A stretch of 64,000 nt of DNA from Ctena decussata (GCA_963989385.1 OZ022502.1:46803454-46867453), one strand, 5' to 3'; shown: positions 11,501 to 26,500, counted from the stretch's first letter. Notes: generated from the letters alone by a model not told the origin. Translations and numbers: made by a program.

Positions 11501-14500
11501 GAAAGTTTCCGTGTTTTATTCTGCAATAATTCACTGTTGCGAAGCGCGTGAGTCTAATTGCTAAGGTCTCTGGCAATTACTGACGTCATTTAGTGACAGT
11601 TTGAGACGTAAGACGGTGTAACGTCTCTTTTTCTTTCTAAAATCGCCATAAACATACATGAACCTGAGATACAGTAAAAGAATATTGGCGGGAGCATGAA
11701 CGCGCTGGCAGGAGGTTGGGAGAGTTTGAATGAAAAGAATATTTTTCAGCGTTTTTGAGTGTAAGAATCGAAATAGTTCAGCTCTAGCATTAAATTATTG
11801 AGTAATAATAGTTCATCACTCTTTGTCAGTCACACCAAATGTAGCCGCACAATAGTGGAGTAGTGGTTGTGACGTATCAGGAGTGTGTGTTTTTCAGGAT
11901 ATAGCGAAGGTTTGGTGAGTAACTAATATTTTTTCTACCTTTAAACCCGCATATTTGCTCGAAAAGAAAAATGCACGGAACACATTAGTTTCTTAACGTC
12001 TAAATCGACTTGTTGGATACAAAGTTACTGGTGTTATAACAAAACTGACGCATGCACCATTTGCTTGGTCGCTGTAAATGTACTGGAAACACTAGGAAGC
12101 TGCTTTTAAATGTCAGCAAATATCTTTTCAAACGTTTATTTTCCTAAGCTGCCAAACATTTACCTAGTAATAAGTGAGAAAGGGATATAAATATATGATC
12201 TGATACTGAATAGACCCAATAAAAGCCAGAGAATGTCAAAATTTCGATGTGCAGTATGTGGAATGATGTCCCTGTGCAGAATGTGGCGTGTTGCTCTGGT
12301 TCTAAGTGTTCATATGACAAGCTTTCTGGTCAATTTGCATGAAATTTATAAGGACTCATGTCCGGGAAGGCATGCTATAAAAATTACAGATCATACGAAC
12401 GAGTTTTATCACGTGAAACTGGACATACAGCCATGCTTGAAAACAAATGCTAAAATCAGCCTGTTTAACTGAAAACAATTTCAAAATTTCGAGCTTCAAA
12501 TAAGGGTTTTCGAGTTTCGAGTAAGGATTCTTCTCGGGTTAAATTTTTTTTAGTTCTGAGTAAGGTGTTGCTGAGTTCGAGTTTATTTTTTCAAATTTCG
12601 GGTTTCGAGTTAATGTTTTCTAATTTCAGAACAAAGATTAAAGCTCAAACATGTACTTGATGGGAGCCCCGGTATGTGTACCTCAAGTATTTTCGTTTTT
12701 TTTTTTTGTTTTTTTTTTCTTTGTGGTTTTTTTTTTTTTTTTTGGCAAAGGGGAACAATTTTTCTGACTTCCTGTTTGCCTTCCGTGACGACGAACCCCT
12801 AGGTTGGGATTCTTTCCTTTCGGAGTTAACTCCCATGGGGTCTAGGTAAACTGACAGAGATACGACCCCCTACCCCTCTCCCTCTTGAAATTTACCTATT
12901 TACCTTAAATACACTGACTATATTAATTTGGCAAAACTGACAATACTAAGTTGAGTGTGTATAAAGTGGATTTTTTACCTTGGGGATAAACAATTGATTT
13001 AGAGGAGCCTCTCGCTAAAAATTTCTCCTCGATACTAAAATATTAATTTGACGTTAGGCTAAATTGATGAACATGTAGTTTTCAAAGCGCCAAATAGTTA
13101 ATGTTCTCTGTTATCTACAAATTCATTCGAAAGGGCGATGTTAGTGATCTGTAAGGAATGTATATGGCATTTTTATACTACCAATCTCAAACGTTGCGTT
13201 AGTTATGACGTCTTGCAAAAATCGTACAATAACGAAATAAGTCACAATGACATCAAAGAACTTGGGTTTCTGACGCAATATTAAGTCAACCATGTGCGTG
13301 CTTATTAAGTAAATTAATGATGTAAATGGTAATGTATATTCCGTTAAACGCAGAATGATTACATGATATATTGTTCTGGATCAAAACATTTCTTCTCGGG
13401 GAAAATTCAAAATTTCAGCGTATGAATCTAATTTTTATACGTTGCAGGAATATTCGTTGAATAGGATAGCAGCTGCAATGTTCAAACTTGGCTTTCGATA
13501 ACATGGTCAAAATTAGCATTAGGTTACACACGTTCACAGGCAAAGTGTACATAAAATAATCAGAAATATTTGAGTGCGAAATAGAATTCGGAGTCTATGG
13601 CCATGTGAAATTCTTGGATAAACGTGCGGTTATTTGACATGTATATATAGAATTTCTAATGTCTTGTTCTTATGAGGTAATTCCAAACATGAGCATTGGT
13701 ACTGTGACCTAGTTTATAGAGCGGAAGTCATATGTCTTGGGTTAAAATAAGGAACTTCCACCATTTGTAAGAATGGTTTATACAAAAAATGAAAATAAAG
13801 AAAACAAATGAAACGAACAAAAAAGCAAATTCTTTTTTTACTAGTGGCTAATTAGCTCCGCTTAGGGCGTCATGTGCAGTTCATTTTCTTATCCAAATCC
13901 TGATGACTAATGAACGCTCCAACAATCTTACATAAAGGACCCGGTATGATAAGGCCCAAATTTGGCTCTCAGTAAACTCAGTTTTCAAAAGTCCTATTTA
14001 GATAATAAAAAAGTTCAAACCTTGAATGTATCAGCAAACACCAAATTTACCCGCTGTCGCATGAAATAATTGTGTTCTTTTTTTATCTTAAACATACCAT
14101 ACCCCCAGCGGATTCTGACAAAAAATACGAATTTGGTAGCCTTTGCGTCTTTCAAAATGTATGAGCTCAGCCTCCAGCACATTTTATATTTTGTATACAG
14201 ACAATTTTTTATATATTTACATGCCATGAAAATATTAAATGTGCTGGAGACCGGGCTCTATGTTTATTTTTAACTTTTTATTACAAAACTGGCAGCGTTT
14301 AGAACCTTTGCCCTATTTTCTCAACATAAAACGTCCATATCTCCGCTCATAGACAAAATAAACATATGTTGTAGGTATTCCTTTTCTTAGTTAGAACACA
14401 AGGAATAATTTGGTACACATTTCATTTTGATCTATTGGGATTTTTGGGTTAGCGTCTCTGGATTTGCAAACTTGAGTGGGTAGGGTACCTGGAGAGGCCT

Positions 14501-17500
14501 TGTGCAGTGCACAGGTAATTAGCAGTGTTATCTAACGTTTAAGCATTTCATCAAAAGCCTATTATCTAGAGCTTTCAAAAGCTATTGTAAATGACTTATT
14601 TCTTTAAAGCAAAGTGTATTAAACTCAAATTTTCTTGCTGTTTTCCTTCATATTATTTAAACAATATAGGCATATCAGAGATGATGTTATTCTGAGAATA
14701 AACATAGTTGAAACGTGTTTTTTTTTTTTCGTTTGTTCCCATACACACGGATGATAAGCAATAGAAACCAGGCAATTTTAAGAGAATATGAATGGGTCCA
14801 AAACGGCCCTTATCATACGAGGTCCTTTTATTATTGCAACACTTTGTGAAACAGAACCATTATTTGAGGACAGTAGCACATTTACAAAGTTTGTGGAGGC
14901 AAAAAAAACATGCCTAGGAACATGATTCTGCTAGGAAACTGTAAGGCTTACAGGAATATATCAACTGAATTGTCGACAACAGGGGAGAAACTTATTCTGA
15001 AATCCTTATCGCAGGCAGAAGCCGTTATGGACGTATGGACAGACACACGTATGAGCAAATCGAAGGGTTGTAATGCCCTTAGTTTTATCTGATATGGGTA
15101 TAAAATGCGGTACAGTAAACAGAATGAGAATAGAATTAGCCACAACATGCAGAAAGGATCTTTTTGACTTATTAATGCGAACAGCAGCTGCTCAGACCAG
15201 TTTACGGATACGCGCAGTCCGCTCCCAGCCATTGATATTAGCCAAACATATAATGGACCCAGAGAAATCTACATGCACAACATAAAGGCCGTTGATAGAC
15301 TGCATGGATTCACAGTCTGCTTTAACATTTCGCAGATGTATTAAACCACCTTTTTGTGCGACACCGCCAGAATATATTTTAAAGTAAAAAGATGGGCAAT
15401 GATCAGGAATTAATACAATCATATCCCACATTCCGCTGTCAAAACCAATAGGGTTTTAAAGAAGCACATACACACAGAAAGTGAAACAAGTTTACGAAAG
15501 ACACGCACAGTAAACCGAATGAGCAGCTCTTTCCCATAGATGGTCATTCAGCTACCCCAGTAACAGCATCAACATCTATTTTTACTTATTTTTTATTTTA
15601 GTTACAAAACAAAACAAAACAGAAGGCAGAATGTGCAGCAATATGGGTGACCTAACCGCCAGAGACCATAGACAAGCGGACATAGCACAATATAACATCA
15701 AGGAACCGCAACAGAAGTACCGCCTTGGAACGGTCAGCAAAAGATTACTGGTGGGGGCTCATATACAATACCAAAACATATCATTTAGATCACATGTGGG
15801 CCAGCTAATATCGTTTGTTATTTGTCATTATCAAAACATACATCTTCCACATACGGTACAAATACGATTTCCACATACTGCACAGAGCAAAAAGTTTAAT
15901 TTTTAGCACAAAGCAGAGGCGTGGTGTATTTTATTGAATATCAGATTATGCTTACTAACTAATAGATGGCAACGGATAACTTGATCAAATGAAATAACGT
16001 TAAAAAAAGAACAAACACTGACAAACAAACACGATTTTTCCTGATTTACAGTACATTTACATCGGCCTGATGAATGGTGCACGCGTCAGTTTTTTTATTA
16101 CGGCAGTGTTTTTGCTTCCGAAACGGTCTTTCAATCGCTAAGAAACTGATGTGTTCCGTGCACTTTTCAATAAAAGCAAATATGGAGGTTAAAAGGGATA
16201 AAAAACATCAATCTATGACCAAACCTTCGCAATATCCTAAAACAAACACACTCCCGATGCGACACATCATCCCTCCACAATTGTGTGGCTATACCCGGTG
16301 AGTCAGTTGTAAGTAGGTATATCACCCACTGATATCACCGGCACTCCGCGCTCGTGATATGGTCTACTTCACAGCTGACCTCCAAACAATGACTTATTAT
16401 TACCCAGCAATTCACTGCTAGTCTAAGAGCTGATCTATAACGATATTCCATTCTAAACAATGTAGAGGCAGTAGCAGGGGGAATAATCTAATAATACGGG
16501 TAAATGCGGCACTTGATATTGGAGGTCGCAGTGACATCCCTTAAAAACGATAAAATTTTAGGTGATGTGTGGTGAATTACAATGTTTCTTCCAAAACTGA
16601 ACACACATCTTGAATGTGATTTCAGCTACTACGCGTCATTATAGCACGATACTGTCGGGCCGGGTAGCGCAATCGGTAGGGCACCTGACTCGTAAGTCAG
16701 AGGTCCTGGGTTCGAATCCCGGTCTGGCCACATACTTTCGTTTCTCCTTCCGCTGATTCAAGAAGGGCAGTTGTCAGTTACGGGCGAAAGTATGTGCACT
16801 TAGTACTGGTTAACCGCTTAGGAGGTCTAAGCCTGCCCAGGAATAGTGTGGTTAGGTTAACTGGCCCGACATGACCATAGTTGTTTACCGTGGGCGTTAA
16901 GCATCAAATCAACCAACCAACCAAAAAGCACGATACTGTCAAAAAATATATATAATAATACAGCAGCAAAATAATGACGATTCACATGTATATCGACATT
17001 GCAATTAGTAAGCAGAATATTGCTGATACATAACATAAATAATAATCCCGAATGTGTGTGTTATTTTGGTGTCCATGAATTATGTACGTGCAATATACAT
17101 GTACTATACTACCCTCAGTGAAAAGAATTTTCTCCTACAGGGGCAAATTCTTTCCTACAGGAATTGACCCCCATTGAGGAGGGAGGAAAGGTAAAAATGA
17201 TTTAGCAGCTTCCCCTGGAAGTGTACCCAGACACCATGACCACATAAAGCCAACAATAGCTAGTTTTTCTGCAATTTTCTTTTCATCGTATACAGGGGCG
17301 TAGCTAGGGGCAATTTCATAATACGCACAACCATGTTTTATTCTCTACTTCTTGAAGGGAAAGCTAGTATTTCAGCCACTTTGGTAATTGGTATTGAAAT
17401 CTTGTCTAATTTATAAATATTCAGCATGCAAATATGCAGGTGCGTTTTGAAATTTTGTCAATTTTGACAAAATTTCAATACGCACTTGCGTATTTGCCGT

Positions 17501-20500
17501 ATAGGTAGCTACGCCCTTGGTATATATCTTGATATGTCCCTTGTCCTGCCATGACATCCCAGTTTAAACTGGAAAATTGTGATGATCCCGCGTCTGCTGT
17601 ATTTGTTGCATATTTGTGAACGCACAGTGAGCCAGATCAGGTGATTTCCAACAATGTGACATTTTTAACATGTGATACTCAGATCATCATTCTCATTTAT
17701 ACAGGGTAATCAGTGATTTCACTGCGGGCTCTGTGGCTTGGGTTACTTCCATAGATGGCTGATGAGACAAGCGAAGGCTCTGATCAGACTGCACAAAAGT
17801 GCAGTCTGTTCAGAGCCTTTGCTTGTCACCAATGCCACATTGCTGTTAACCACATGATGTGGCTCATTTATAGCAATTACTTTGCTGCCAACTGGGCACA
17901 CAACATTAAGTTGGTTGGTCGGTTGATTTGATGCTTTACGTCCACGGTAAGCAACTAAGGTCATGTCGGGACGGTCAGTTAACCTAACCACACTATTCCT
18001 GGGCAGGCTTAGACCTCCTAAGCGGTTAACAAGTACTAAGTGCACATACTTTCGCCCGTAACTGACAACTGCCCTTCTTGAATCAGCGGAAGGAGAAACG
18101 AAAGTATGTGGCCAGACCGGGATTCGAACCCAGGACCTCTGACTTACGAGTCAGGTGCCCTACCGATTGCGCTACCCGGCCCGGCCACAACATTAAGTCA
18201 AGAACGAATCAAAGTTAAATTTAACGTGACGTTGAGTCAACGTTGTGTATCTGCTGAGTGTTTCATGTACTTACGTTACAAGCTCCTGCTTCTTTTACAG
18301 CGCCTTTAATGCAGATATGCACAGCTTCATCAACGTTTGAGTTCCAATCCTCTGCACAGTCTGAATGTGACATCACTGTAACATTGACCTTCTGCAGAAC
18401 GGGTGCTCCACTACCACCACCTAATAATCATATAATAGGTCACACCTGCTTGTGCCTAGGCTACTATAAGAGTAGTTTTTCCTCTTCCCGCCCCTCCCCC
18501 CCCCCCCCCCCCCCCCAATCTTCCACCTACCCCCACTCCCTCCGGGGAAATGGCAAAAGGAAAAACGACAATGTAGTGGAACAGACCCACCCTCATGGAT
18601 CACTTTTCCCCCATAATCCTCTCCCCGCCCTCCTGTATGAGTTGATACATGTATATACATTGCATGGGATTTCTCATTTTCTGTTCTTGATATATGATAT
18701 AAAAATTATGGGCCTTTTGTAGACAAAAGGTAACAGTGCCAAAATGGTGATTAGCAATGCAATTAAGCCTAGTAGTTTCAGAGAGAAAGGACCTTAAACT
18801 ATTCCATCCAAGTCACCTTTTCACTTAATGATCTTGACCTCTAAAACACTTAGGGGTTGAAGTCGACGGCATTTCCGTATCATAGAGTACAAATGCAACA
18901 ACAAATAATGCAAAATAATGCACGCATTCAGTGTTTCCTACTAGAAAGCCTAAGGGACAAAATTGTACCGTGCTGTAAAGCAGGTCAGTGTTACCCGATG
19001 ATCATCATTTATATAGTAATTAAAGTACTAGAGTCCCCGATTCTATATACCAAATTTCAACGTAATCAACCCATTGGCTCTCGAGAAGGAGATTTTTGAA
19101 GGTTTTTACCATGGTGACCATCGCGGTAATGTGACCGGGACCATTAAACTATTATTTCTTTCGTTCATCCAAAAAAGTAAAAAGTATGCAAAGACCAGGA
19201 ACTGAAACAATCAAAATCCAACTCCAGCCCTCAAACCATAGTTGGAAACTTCGTATGAAATAATAATGTCATTAGCCAATTCGTTTCTGAGAGAAAGGAC
19301 TTTAAATTATTCAACCCAAATGAACTTTAGCCAAGGTCACTAAACAATCTTGACCTTTTGAATTCATAGGGTATAAGTCAACTGCATTTCCATATCATAG
19401 AGTCTAATAGCAACAGAAAAATGCACTTTTTTCAGCTTTTCCTATTCAAAAGCCAAAAGGACCAGAGTTGAACTTGCTCCATATTAGGTCAAGGTCAAAC
19501 CCAGGATCATCATTTATATGATCTTTGTAATACTACACTGTAAAAAAAAACACGTAGATTTTACGGTAGAATAACTGGCAACCAGCTGCCAGTCCATTTC
19601 CCGTTGTCGTTACGGGCGTTTTGCCTGTAAGACATTTTCGGAAATCACGATATGGTAGTGTAATGTTAACTGGCCGCACTCGAAAATAACTTTAGTGTTG
19701 AAGGGCTTTATGATTAAAATAACACCTGCTCTAATCTATCCTACTGTGCGTGATGGTTCCTGCAATTTTACGGGCGCCCTTAAAAAACGGGAAATGGACT
19801 GGCAGCTGGTTTCCAGTTGTTCTACCGTAAAATCTACGGAAAGTTTTTTACTGTGTAGAGGCGAGGATGCTACATATTAAATTACAAGGCCCTCCCCCCA
19901 CTGGTTCTGGAGAAGAAGATTTTCAAGGTTTATACCATATATGGGCATAGGGGCCATCTTGTTCAGTTCTGTTCTGTGATGTTCAATTCTCCTAACGACG
20001 TTCCCCAAGTAGCTCAGCGGTATGTAACCATAGTAGCACACACCTGGCGCCAAGTTCTCGTCCAATCCATTTTGTTCATGTGACTCTTCGTTTATAGGTC
20101 AAAGGGTAGCTAAGGGTCTAAGCTACCTCCATGTGGACAGCGAAAACTCTGATCAGACTGGGCGGATGCCCAGGCTGATCTGATTCTGCGCTGGACGCAC
20201 AACCACATTGTTGGTTTTGTCGTGTCGCGGCTCATTTATTAATGTTTTTACTATATATGGGCATTGCGGCGATATTGGTCTTGTGACCTGGACCAAATAA
20301 AAAAAAAACGTTCTCTATCCCCATTGCCTGTAAGCTGCATATGAAATTTAATTGAAGTTGGCCCTGTAGTTTCAGAGAAGAAGTCCTTTGAAAATGTTGA
20401 AGGCGGACGGACGACAGGGCCTCCCCCAGAGCCCCTGACTCAGGGGAGCTAAAAATTAATATCCATAATCATCTTTTCATAAAGGTATGCACACGCAACT

Positions 20501-23500
20501 AGGGGTTTTAGAGCACATCACAACTGCTTGTATTCGAATAACTGGCAAAGTCTGTAAGCGTAACAGAACTGAATAGAAGAGTCAGCGAGCGGGATTCAGC
20601 TCAGAAAATGGAAATTTAACATATTCGTGGAATTTTGCACTAATGTAAATACATGCAGCTTAAACTAGGAAAATGGACATTTTAACATATTCGCGAAATT
20701 TTGCACTATTGTAAATACATGTAGCTTAAATTAGGATAATTTTCTCACCATCTGCTTTTGAATTAAGCTATGGACTCTGCAATTCTGCTCTTCGGGCCAT
20801 GATGCAATTGAACTGCCGCAGAGGAGAGGCTACAGAAACTTCGGTCGGACGAAATCGTCCGGTCAGGTAAATTCGGACAGCGGGTAAATTCGGACAGTGA
20901 CATTGCTTCCTTTATATGTCAGTTGTTTGGAATTAAAATAAAATAACTGGGCAATTATAATTAAAACCATATATAGAGATTAATACATGGGTTTTTCGTT
21001 ATCACCCGATTTATCAGCCCGAGACTCCAATATCGCACCGAGGGCTTGCCCGAGGTCCGATATTGGTCGACGGCTGATAAATCGGGCGATAACGATAAAC
21101 CCATGTTATGATCTGTTTATCATATAGATTCTAGTTAAATAAGAAAATAATGAACCGAAATAGCTGCTAGAAATCCACATTTTTGAAGTAACTGTTGTGG
21201 AAACATGGTACTACTGCTGAAGGCCAAGGCCTAAAAGGACATCCAGCAAACACAGCGGCAGGGACACCCGTCGTATAATGAAACGAGGCAGGCAATTGAC
21301 GACACGTGTCTAATGAAACGAGGAATCTTACGGTAAGTCTTAATAACACACGGCATCACTGCGCCATCTGAAATGTTTCCGCCCGTCCAGCCTTGTAGCG
21401 ATTGCCGTGTTGTAGCGATACAAAAATTTCAGCCATTTCATATTTATTTTGACAGCAACGCGTTCCTTATGATCTAACTAAGAAAATGAGTGGTCACACT
21501 TTATGTCTTCAATGGATAATAAGAGAGATAGAAGCTCTGAAAGGATGGGAAATTTTCTATTCTGCCACATCGCACTCGCCATTTTAACGTCGAAGTATCT
21601 CACGCACGTCGTTGACGTTAACGACGAGCCGATAAACGTATCAGACCTGGAAAACCTTTATCGGACCGGCGGGCAGGATAAAAACTCTGAAAGCCAAGCT
21701 GTATCAAACATGCAGATTGCTTCTTAGGCAGTCAAAAATTCCGTATCGATGTGATAGGTAGCCTTAATACATGCAACTTAAAGGCCTATACGTATTTCAT
21801 TTAACCATTAGCTATCAACTTTAAGCCAAGCTGTATCAAACATGCAGATTGCTTCTTAGGCAGTCAAAAATTCCGTATCGATGTGATAGGTAGCCTTAAC
21901 ACATGCAACTTAAAGGCCTATACGTATTTCATTTAACCATTATCTATCAACTATTTTCTATGTCTTAAATCGAGCTTTTAAAGGTTTTAAGAAAGTATGC
22001 TGACGGAGACTTGTGAACATGTTGATTAATTAGAGGATCTTACATGAGTGCTCATGTATTATTGAATTTATTAAACGAGTTGGGGAAAAGATAAGATGCG
22101 AGAGCCTCGCATCTTATCGTTTTTCCCCAACGAGTTTGATAAATTCAATAACACATGAGCACGAGTGCAAGATTCTATTTATCATATGACGCTAAAATCA
22201 TATTTTATTAGCAGGTTTTGCACTTAAACGTCACGATTTCGCCATTATAAAACGCAATGTTTTATGGACGTCAACGCATAACGTTACGACGTAATTTGCA
22301 TGTTTAATCCACTAGTGGATTATTGTTTTTAATGCATGGCTTTATTACACTCTCAGAAGCGACGTCATATGATAATTAGTTTATTACATGCTGTCGCTAT
22401 TATTCAGTGGATAACGCCGTGTCATAAAAATCGTATGACGACACGTGTAATAACTCTTTGGCGCGTACACGTAACGTCATTGACAACGTCCATGTCAATA
22501 ATGCGCTTTCTGATTGAAATACTGTTCAGTTTGCAGGCGTTAAAATCATATAGGATAAAATGGGTCACATGTTAAACAGAATCTTACACCCGCAAGTTAT
22601 TTAAATTCTTTTAAAAGTGTCTTACGTTTCTATTCTTAACTTATTTGAATGTCTCGAACATGGTTTTACCTTTTAGTGGTTGTAAACAGTTTTATGCGCT
22701 TTTAATCATTACTTTTAGAGTTCAGTCTGCTATTTTATCACTGTATACTCCTATGTGCTGGAAGGGATGCATATTTTAGCAACTAAGTTTCCAGTTGCAT
22801 CTCGACCTGTTTTTAAGTGTCGACGTTGTCCCGTCCGTCTAGTATTATTATGTTGATTTCGCCAGAAGGTTTCATACGTGTACAGTGTACCTTGAAATAG
22901 TGTTTTATGTCGCTTTTATGTAGAGGGCTATGAGATGATTAACTGAACCAGCTACTTGTGTCGCCCTCTGTGAATATGAAATAAATGAACAGATAAATCA
23001 TGCATGCTATGACAACTCTTCCGGAACACTGATTTGCAAATCCGAGGTGTAAATTATGTGAGAATGAATGCATTCATTGTTTCAGGTAGCATCTCAGATA
23101 TATTTCGAGAACTATATGTGAGATGACGCCATAGATCTGTTACATTGAACCATAGCAATTATGGAATTACCAGCAGCTGTGCTTAGTACCTTGGCAGAAT
23201 GACGTCTCGATGACGCCACTTTGTCACTAATATGAATTCTTAGTTGCTATGGTAGCAGATCTATGACATCAGTGGTATCGGAGCATGCATACAATGTATG
23301 TCATGCTCTTCCATTTTTTCAATGACATTACACACTGAAACTCTTTCAACAGAAACTTCGGAGTTGCTTAGACAATTATTCTCAAGTCATTTAAATCCGT
23401 GTTACTTACCAACCGTTGCGCCCCATCCAGAGATGATACAGTTAACACCGACAAAGTCTCCCGACCTTGCATATGGTATGGCACTCTCTGCATCATTGAT

Positions 23501-26500
23501 AGGTGTACTGAGCCTGAGAACAGCAATGTCATTTGGGACAAATCCGTTTCCGATGTCGTATTTTTCGTGCTACAAAAATATTGCATGAGGACAGAGTGGC
23601 GCTACGTGCAAAGCGATCTACTTTATAGAAGCTTCTGAAGTATATAAACAGTGACAACTGTGATCAGACTGCGAACGCTGGAGGGCTGCTCTGATTCTTT
23701 CCTGTTGCGCATATTTCAAGATGCACGTCCGTTCTTCGCGTGACGCCGCTGAATTTAGGTGTATGGGTGCATCTACATTTATGCCAAAGGGAAACAATTT
23801 TCTTGCACACCGGATAGAAAGTGCCATTCTTTTCACCTGGGATAGAAAATCTTTTCTCCCACCTTTGCATATATAAGATAGGCCCTCAGCTCATATAAGA
23901 AACATCTATCTTAAACCTGGCAACATCTTTCTTGTATTAGCAAACAGACTTTTTCAATTTTTGACTAAAGTTTCATTTTAAATGAATAAAATGGACACGC
24001 AGGCATGTCGGATGATGTTTGATAGCAGATCATAGGTTTGTGACGTCACTCAATTTTAATAACGTCACTAAAACCGGTTTTAAACGTCGCTAGCAAACTT
24101 AACGCGAGTGACGTGAGAGGCTAAGCTGCATTTCGTTTTCGCCCTCTGGAAGATAAAATAGTCCATATATCGTGTTTTCCGTCTATTTTTAAGGTGCACC
24201 ATTTCAGGACCCGATAAACACACTGGTCTGCATAAAATTTACTTCAGATCACTGGTTAAAAAGTTAAAAAACTTTGCTGTTCTGAAGCCTAATCCGACTT
24301 GAGGTTTAAAATCCGCTAACAGTGGGAGACAAATAATCCATCATGAGCCGGTCCATGTAGGATAGGTAAATCTCACCCTTGGGGTCGGAAATTCAACCAG
24401 GGACTCGGCAAGCCTCGTCCCTGGTTGACATTCCGATCCCTCGGGTGAGATTTCCCTATCCTACATGGACACTCATGATGGATTGATTTATTTTTGCCTA
24501 CGAGACAGAGTTTGTTATATTTTTAGCGGTGCTGGAAAATTCTTCTTGCCCATGGGCTGGGACAGCTCACACGAGCTTGAATTCTGCGTATCACTACTCG
24601 CAATGAAATGCGATAAGTCTGGCTCGGCGATTCTGTACTTTATGCATTATATTTTATAGAAATGATTTCTCCCAAAGAAATTTATTCTTTATAAGTCCAT
24701 CATTATCTGTTTCTATGACTTAAAATCGAAAAAAGTCCGAAATAGTCAATCTTTTACACAAACACTGTCGAGGATGCCGCCATTTTGAAGACGTTAGCAA
24801 CCGACATTTGAAACAACGTTGACGTTATGTCACAATACTACTTACGCGTGTGTACGCTCACATGGAATAATAGTTCTTCATTCAATTTGAAATACATGTA
24901 GTTGTTATCGTAGGAACGAAAATAATCAACCATTGGTTTCCGATGCGGACAGGGAAACCTAACCCTCGGGCACAAGGGGTGTGTCGGAAACTTGGCAAGC
25001 CTCGTTTCCGACACACCCCGTGTGCCCTCGGGTTAGGATTTCCCTGTCCTCATCGGAGACCAATGTAGATTCTATTTATCTTACCCAGCTGTTCTTATCC
25101 AGGACCGAATAAAAAGCACGAGCATTCAATGCATTGGTTGTATTTGAGTCACGTATCTGCGTCGTCAAGTGACGTTAGCGTTTTAGATAATGACGTCATG
25201 AAGACGGCAAAACTGACGTCAGTTTATGCACGTCAGACGTTAACGTGAAGAACCGAATGGCGATCGTTGAAAGCAGCGCCTTCTTTCAAAATCAAATAGA
25301 AACCTCTCAAGTACTAAAATTACGCATTTTAAGGTGGTGATTTGTGGTGTATATACAAAAATCTCAATTACACCATAAAAAATTATCATATCGTCCTGAA
25401 AGTTAGTAGATTCTTATTGTTGTTGTTCTTTACAGTCAAGAATACAAAAAAAGGGGCATGCTATTTAAAAAAGTGTTTTTATATAAAAAGATCAAAGGGT
25501 AATTTTCTGCGCAGAAATCTTAAAAATAAAATCCCTGGTTGAAAATGTACTTAGCTCTGATGATACTTTGATGTATTAAAAAGAGCGTCCTAGCAATTAT
25601 TTGTTCCAGCTCTTTCTCAAATTGTAAGGTAGACCAATGAAAACAGTAGCCTTTTCCTCAAATGTCTGACCATGTATATAAGTGCATGTATAGTGCTTGC
25701 ATTCATTAATACAGGTAGGCCAGTTATACCTGTATCATACTCACAGTGTAAATATTACTTTACAATGACCAAGACAGGTGTATTATTGAAATTATTCAAC
25801 CTTGAAAACAGACTCTGCTATTTATTTTAAGACAAATATTTGGACACAGGCCACATCTTTTTTATCTGCGCAGCCTGACAACGTGCACAGAAAATGGAAA
25901 AAAATAATTGCTAGGACGCTCTTCATAATACATTAATTTATGTTCAGACCTGGTTACATTTTCAATAATGATAGTCATTTTTTAGATGTATTCGCACAAA
26001 ATTACCCTTTGATCTTTTCTTATATAAATCCTTTTTAACATTAACATGTCCTGCATTTTGGGATTCTGAATTGTGAGAAACAACTTAAAGAAGACATCTG
26101 CTAAGTTTTGGGAAGATCTGTTGTATTTTCAGCATTTTATGCAGATTTTTGTCTTTGCCCCAAATCAGTGATAATCGCCACCTTAACAAGTTCTAAAATT
26201 AAAACAAAACGTGGTGTTCAAGAAAAGGTATCTTTCATCGGTGTGAGGTGCAGATAGAAAAATCCGTCACTCGGGATTACTGTTCGGCATCACTCGACAT
26301 GCCTCGTGATGCCGAAAAGTGACCCTCATGACGGATTTTTCTATCCACACTATTAGCTTTCGTTCTTATCCCTTTCATTGTGTTTAGTTATGTTGTCTAT
26401 ATGTTGTAATGTGAAATCATTGATGAAATAAAATATGTTTAAACCAAATGAAAATAGAGTTTCTTCTCTTGAAATTGCACCCATTCACCTTAAGACAAAG

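Larger units (their letters stand above)
18760..20455 (+). mobile_element. Tandem-core element (430-bp type), interrupted by two MITEs
   Basis: Diverged units resemble those at 33905-37052 and 61715-63686 (CATAGAGTACAA, GGTTCTGGAGAAGAAGATTT). The 3' end is a hairpin, CCCCTGACTCAGGGG, then AGCTAA. Insertions are the TIR element 19536-19855 and the MITE half 20082-20234. The layout fits Helentron-associated elements (inference). Confidence 0.7.

Noticed and set aside
12233..12472. 79-codon CAVCG-containing frame, open also at 53312-53611
   Set aside because: Between the two copies I count about four silent and a dozen amino-acid-changing differences, as expected without purifying selection.
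16657..16730. Possible tRNA-Thr gene (CGT in the anticodon region)
   Set aside because: The anticodon arm gives a six-base loop when fully paired, the segment is the head of a 270-bp SINE with a target duplication, and a second SINE carries the same head at 18185. It is not called as a functional tRNA.
18258..18722. 154-codon plus-strand frame with a poly-Pro stretch
   Set aside because: It is antisense to exon 5 of the protease and its Pro run comes from a poly-C tract.
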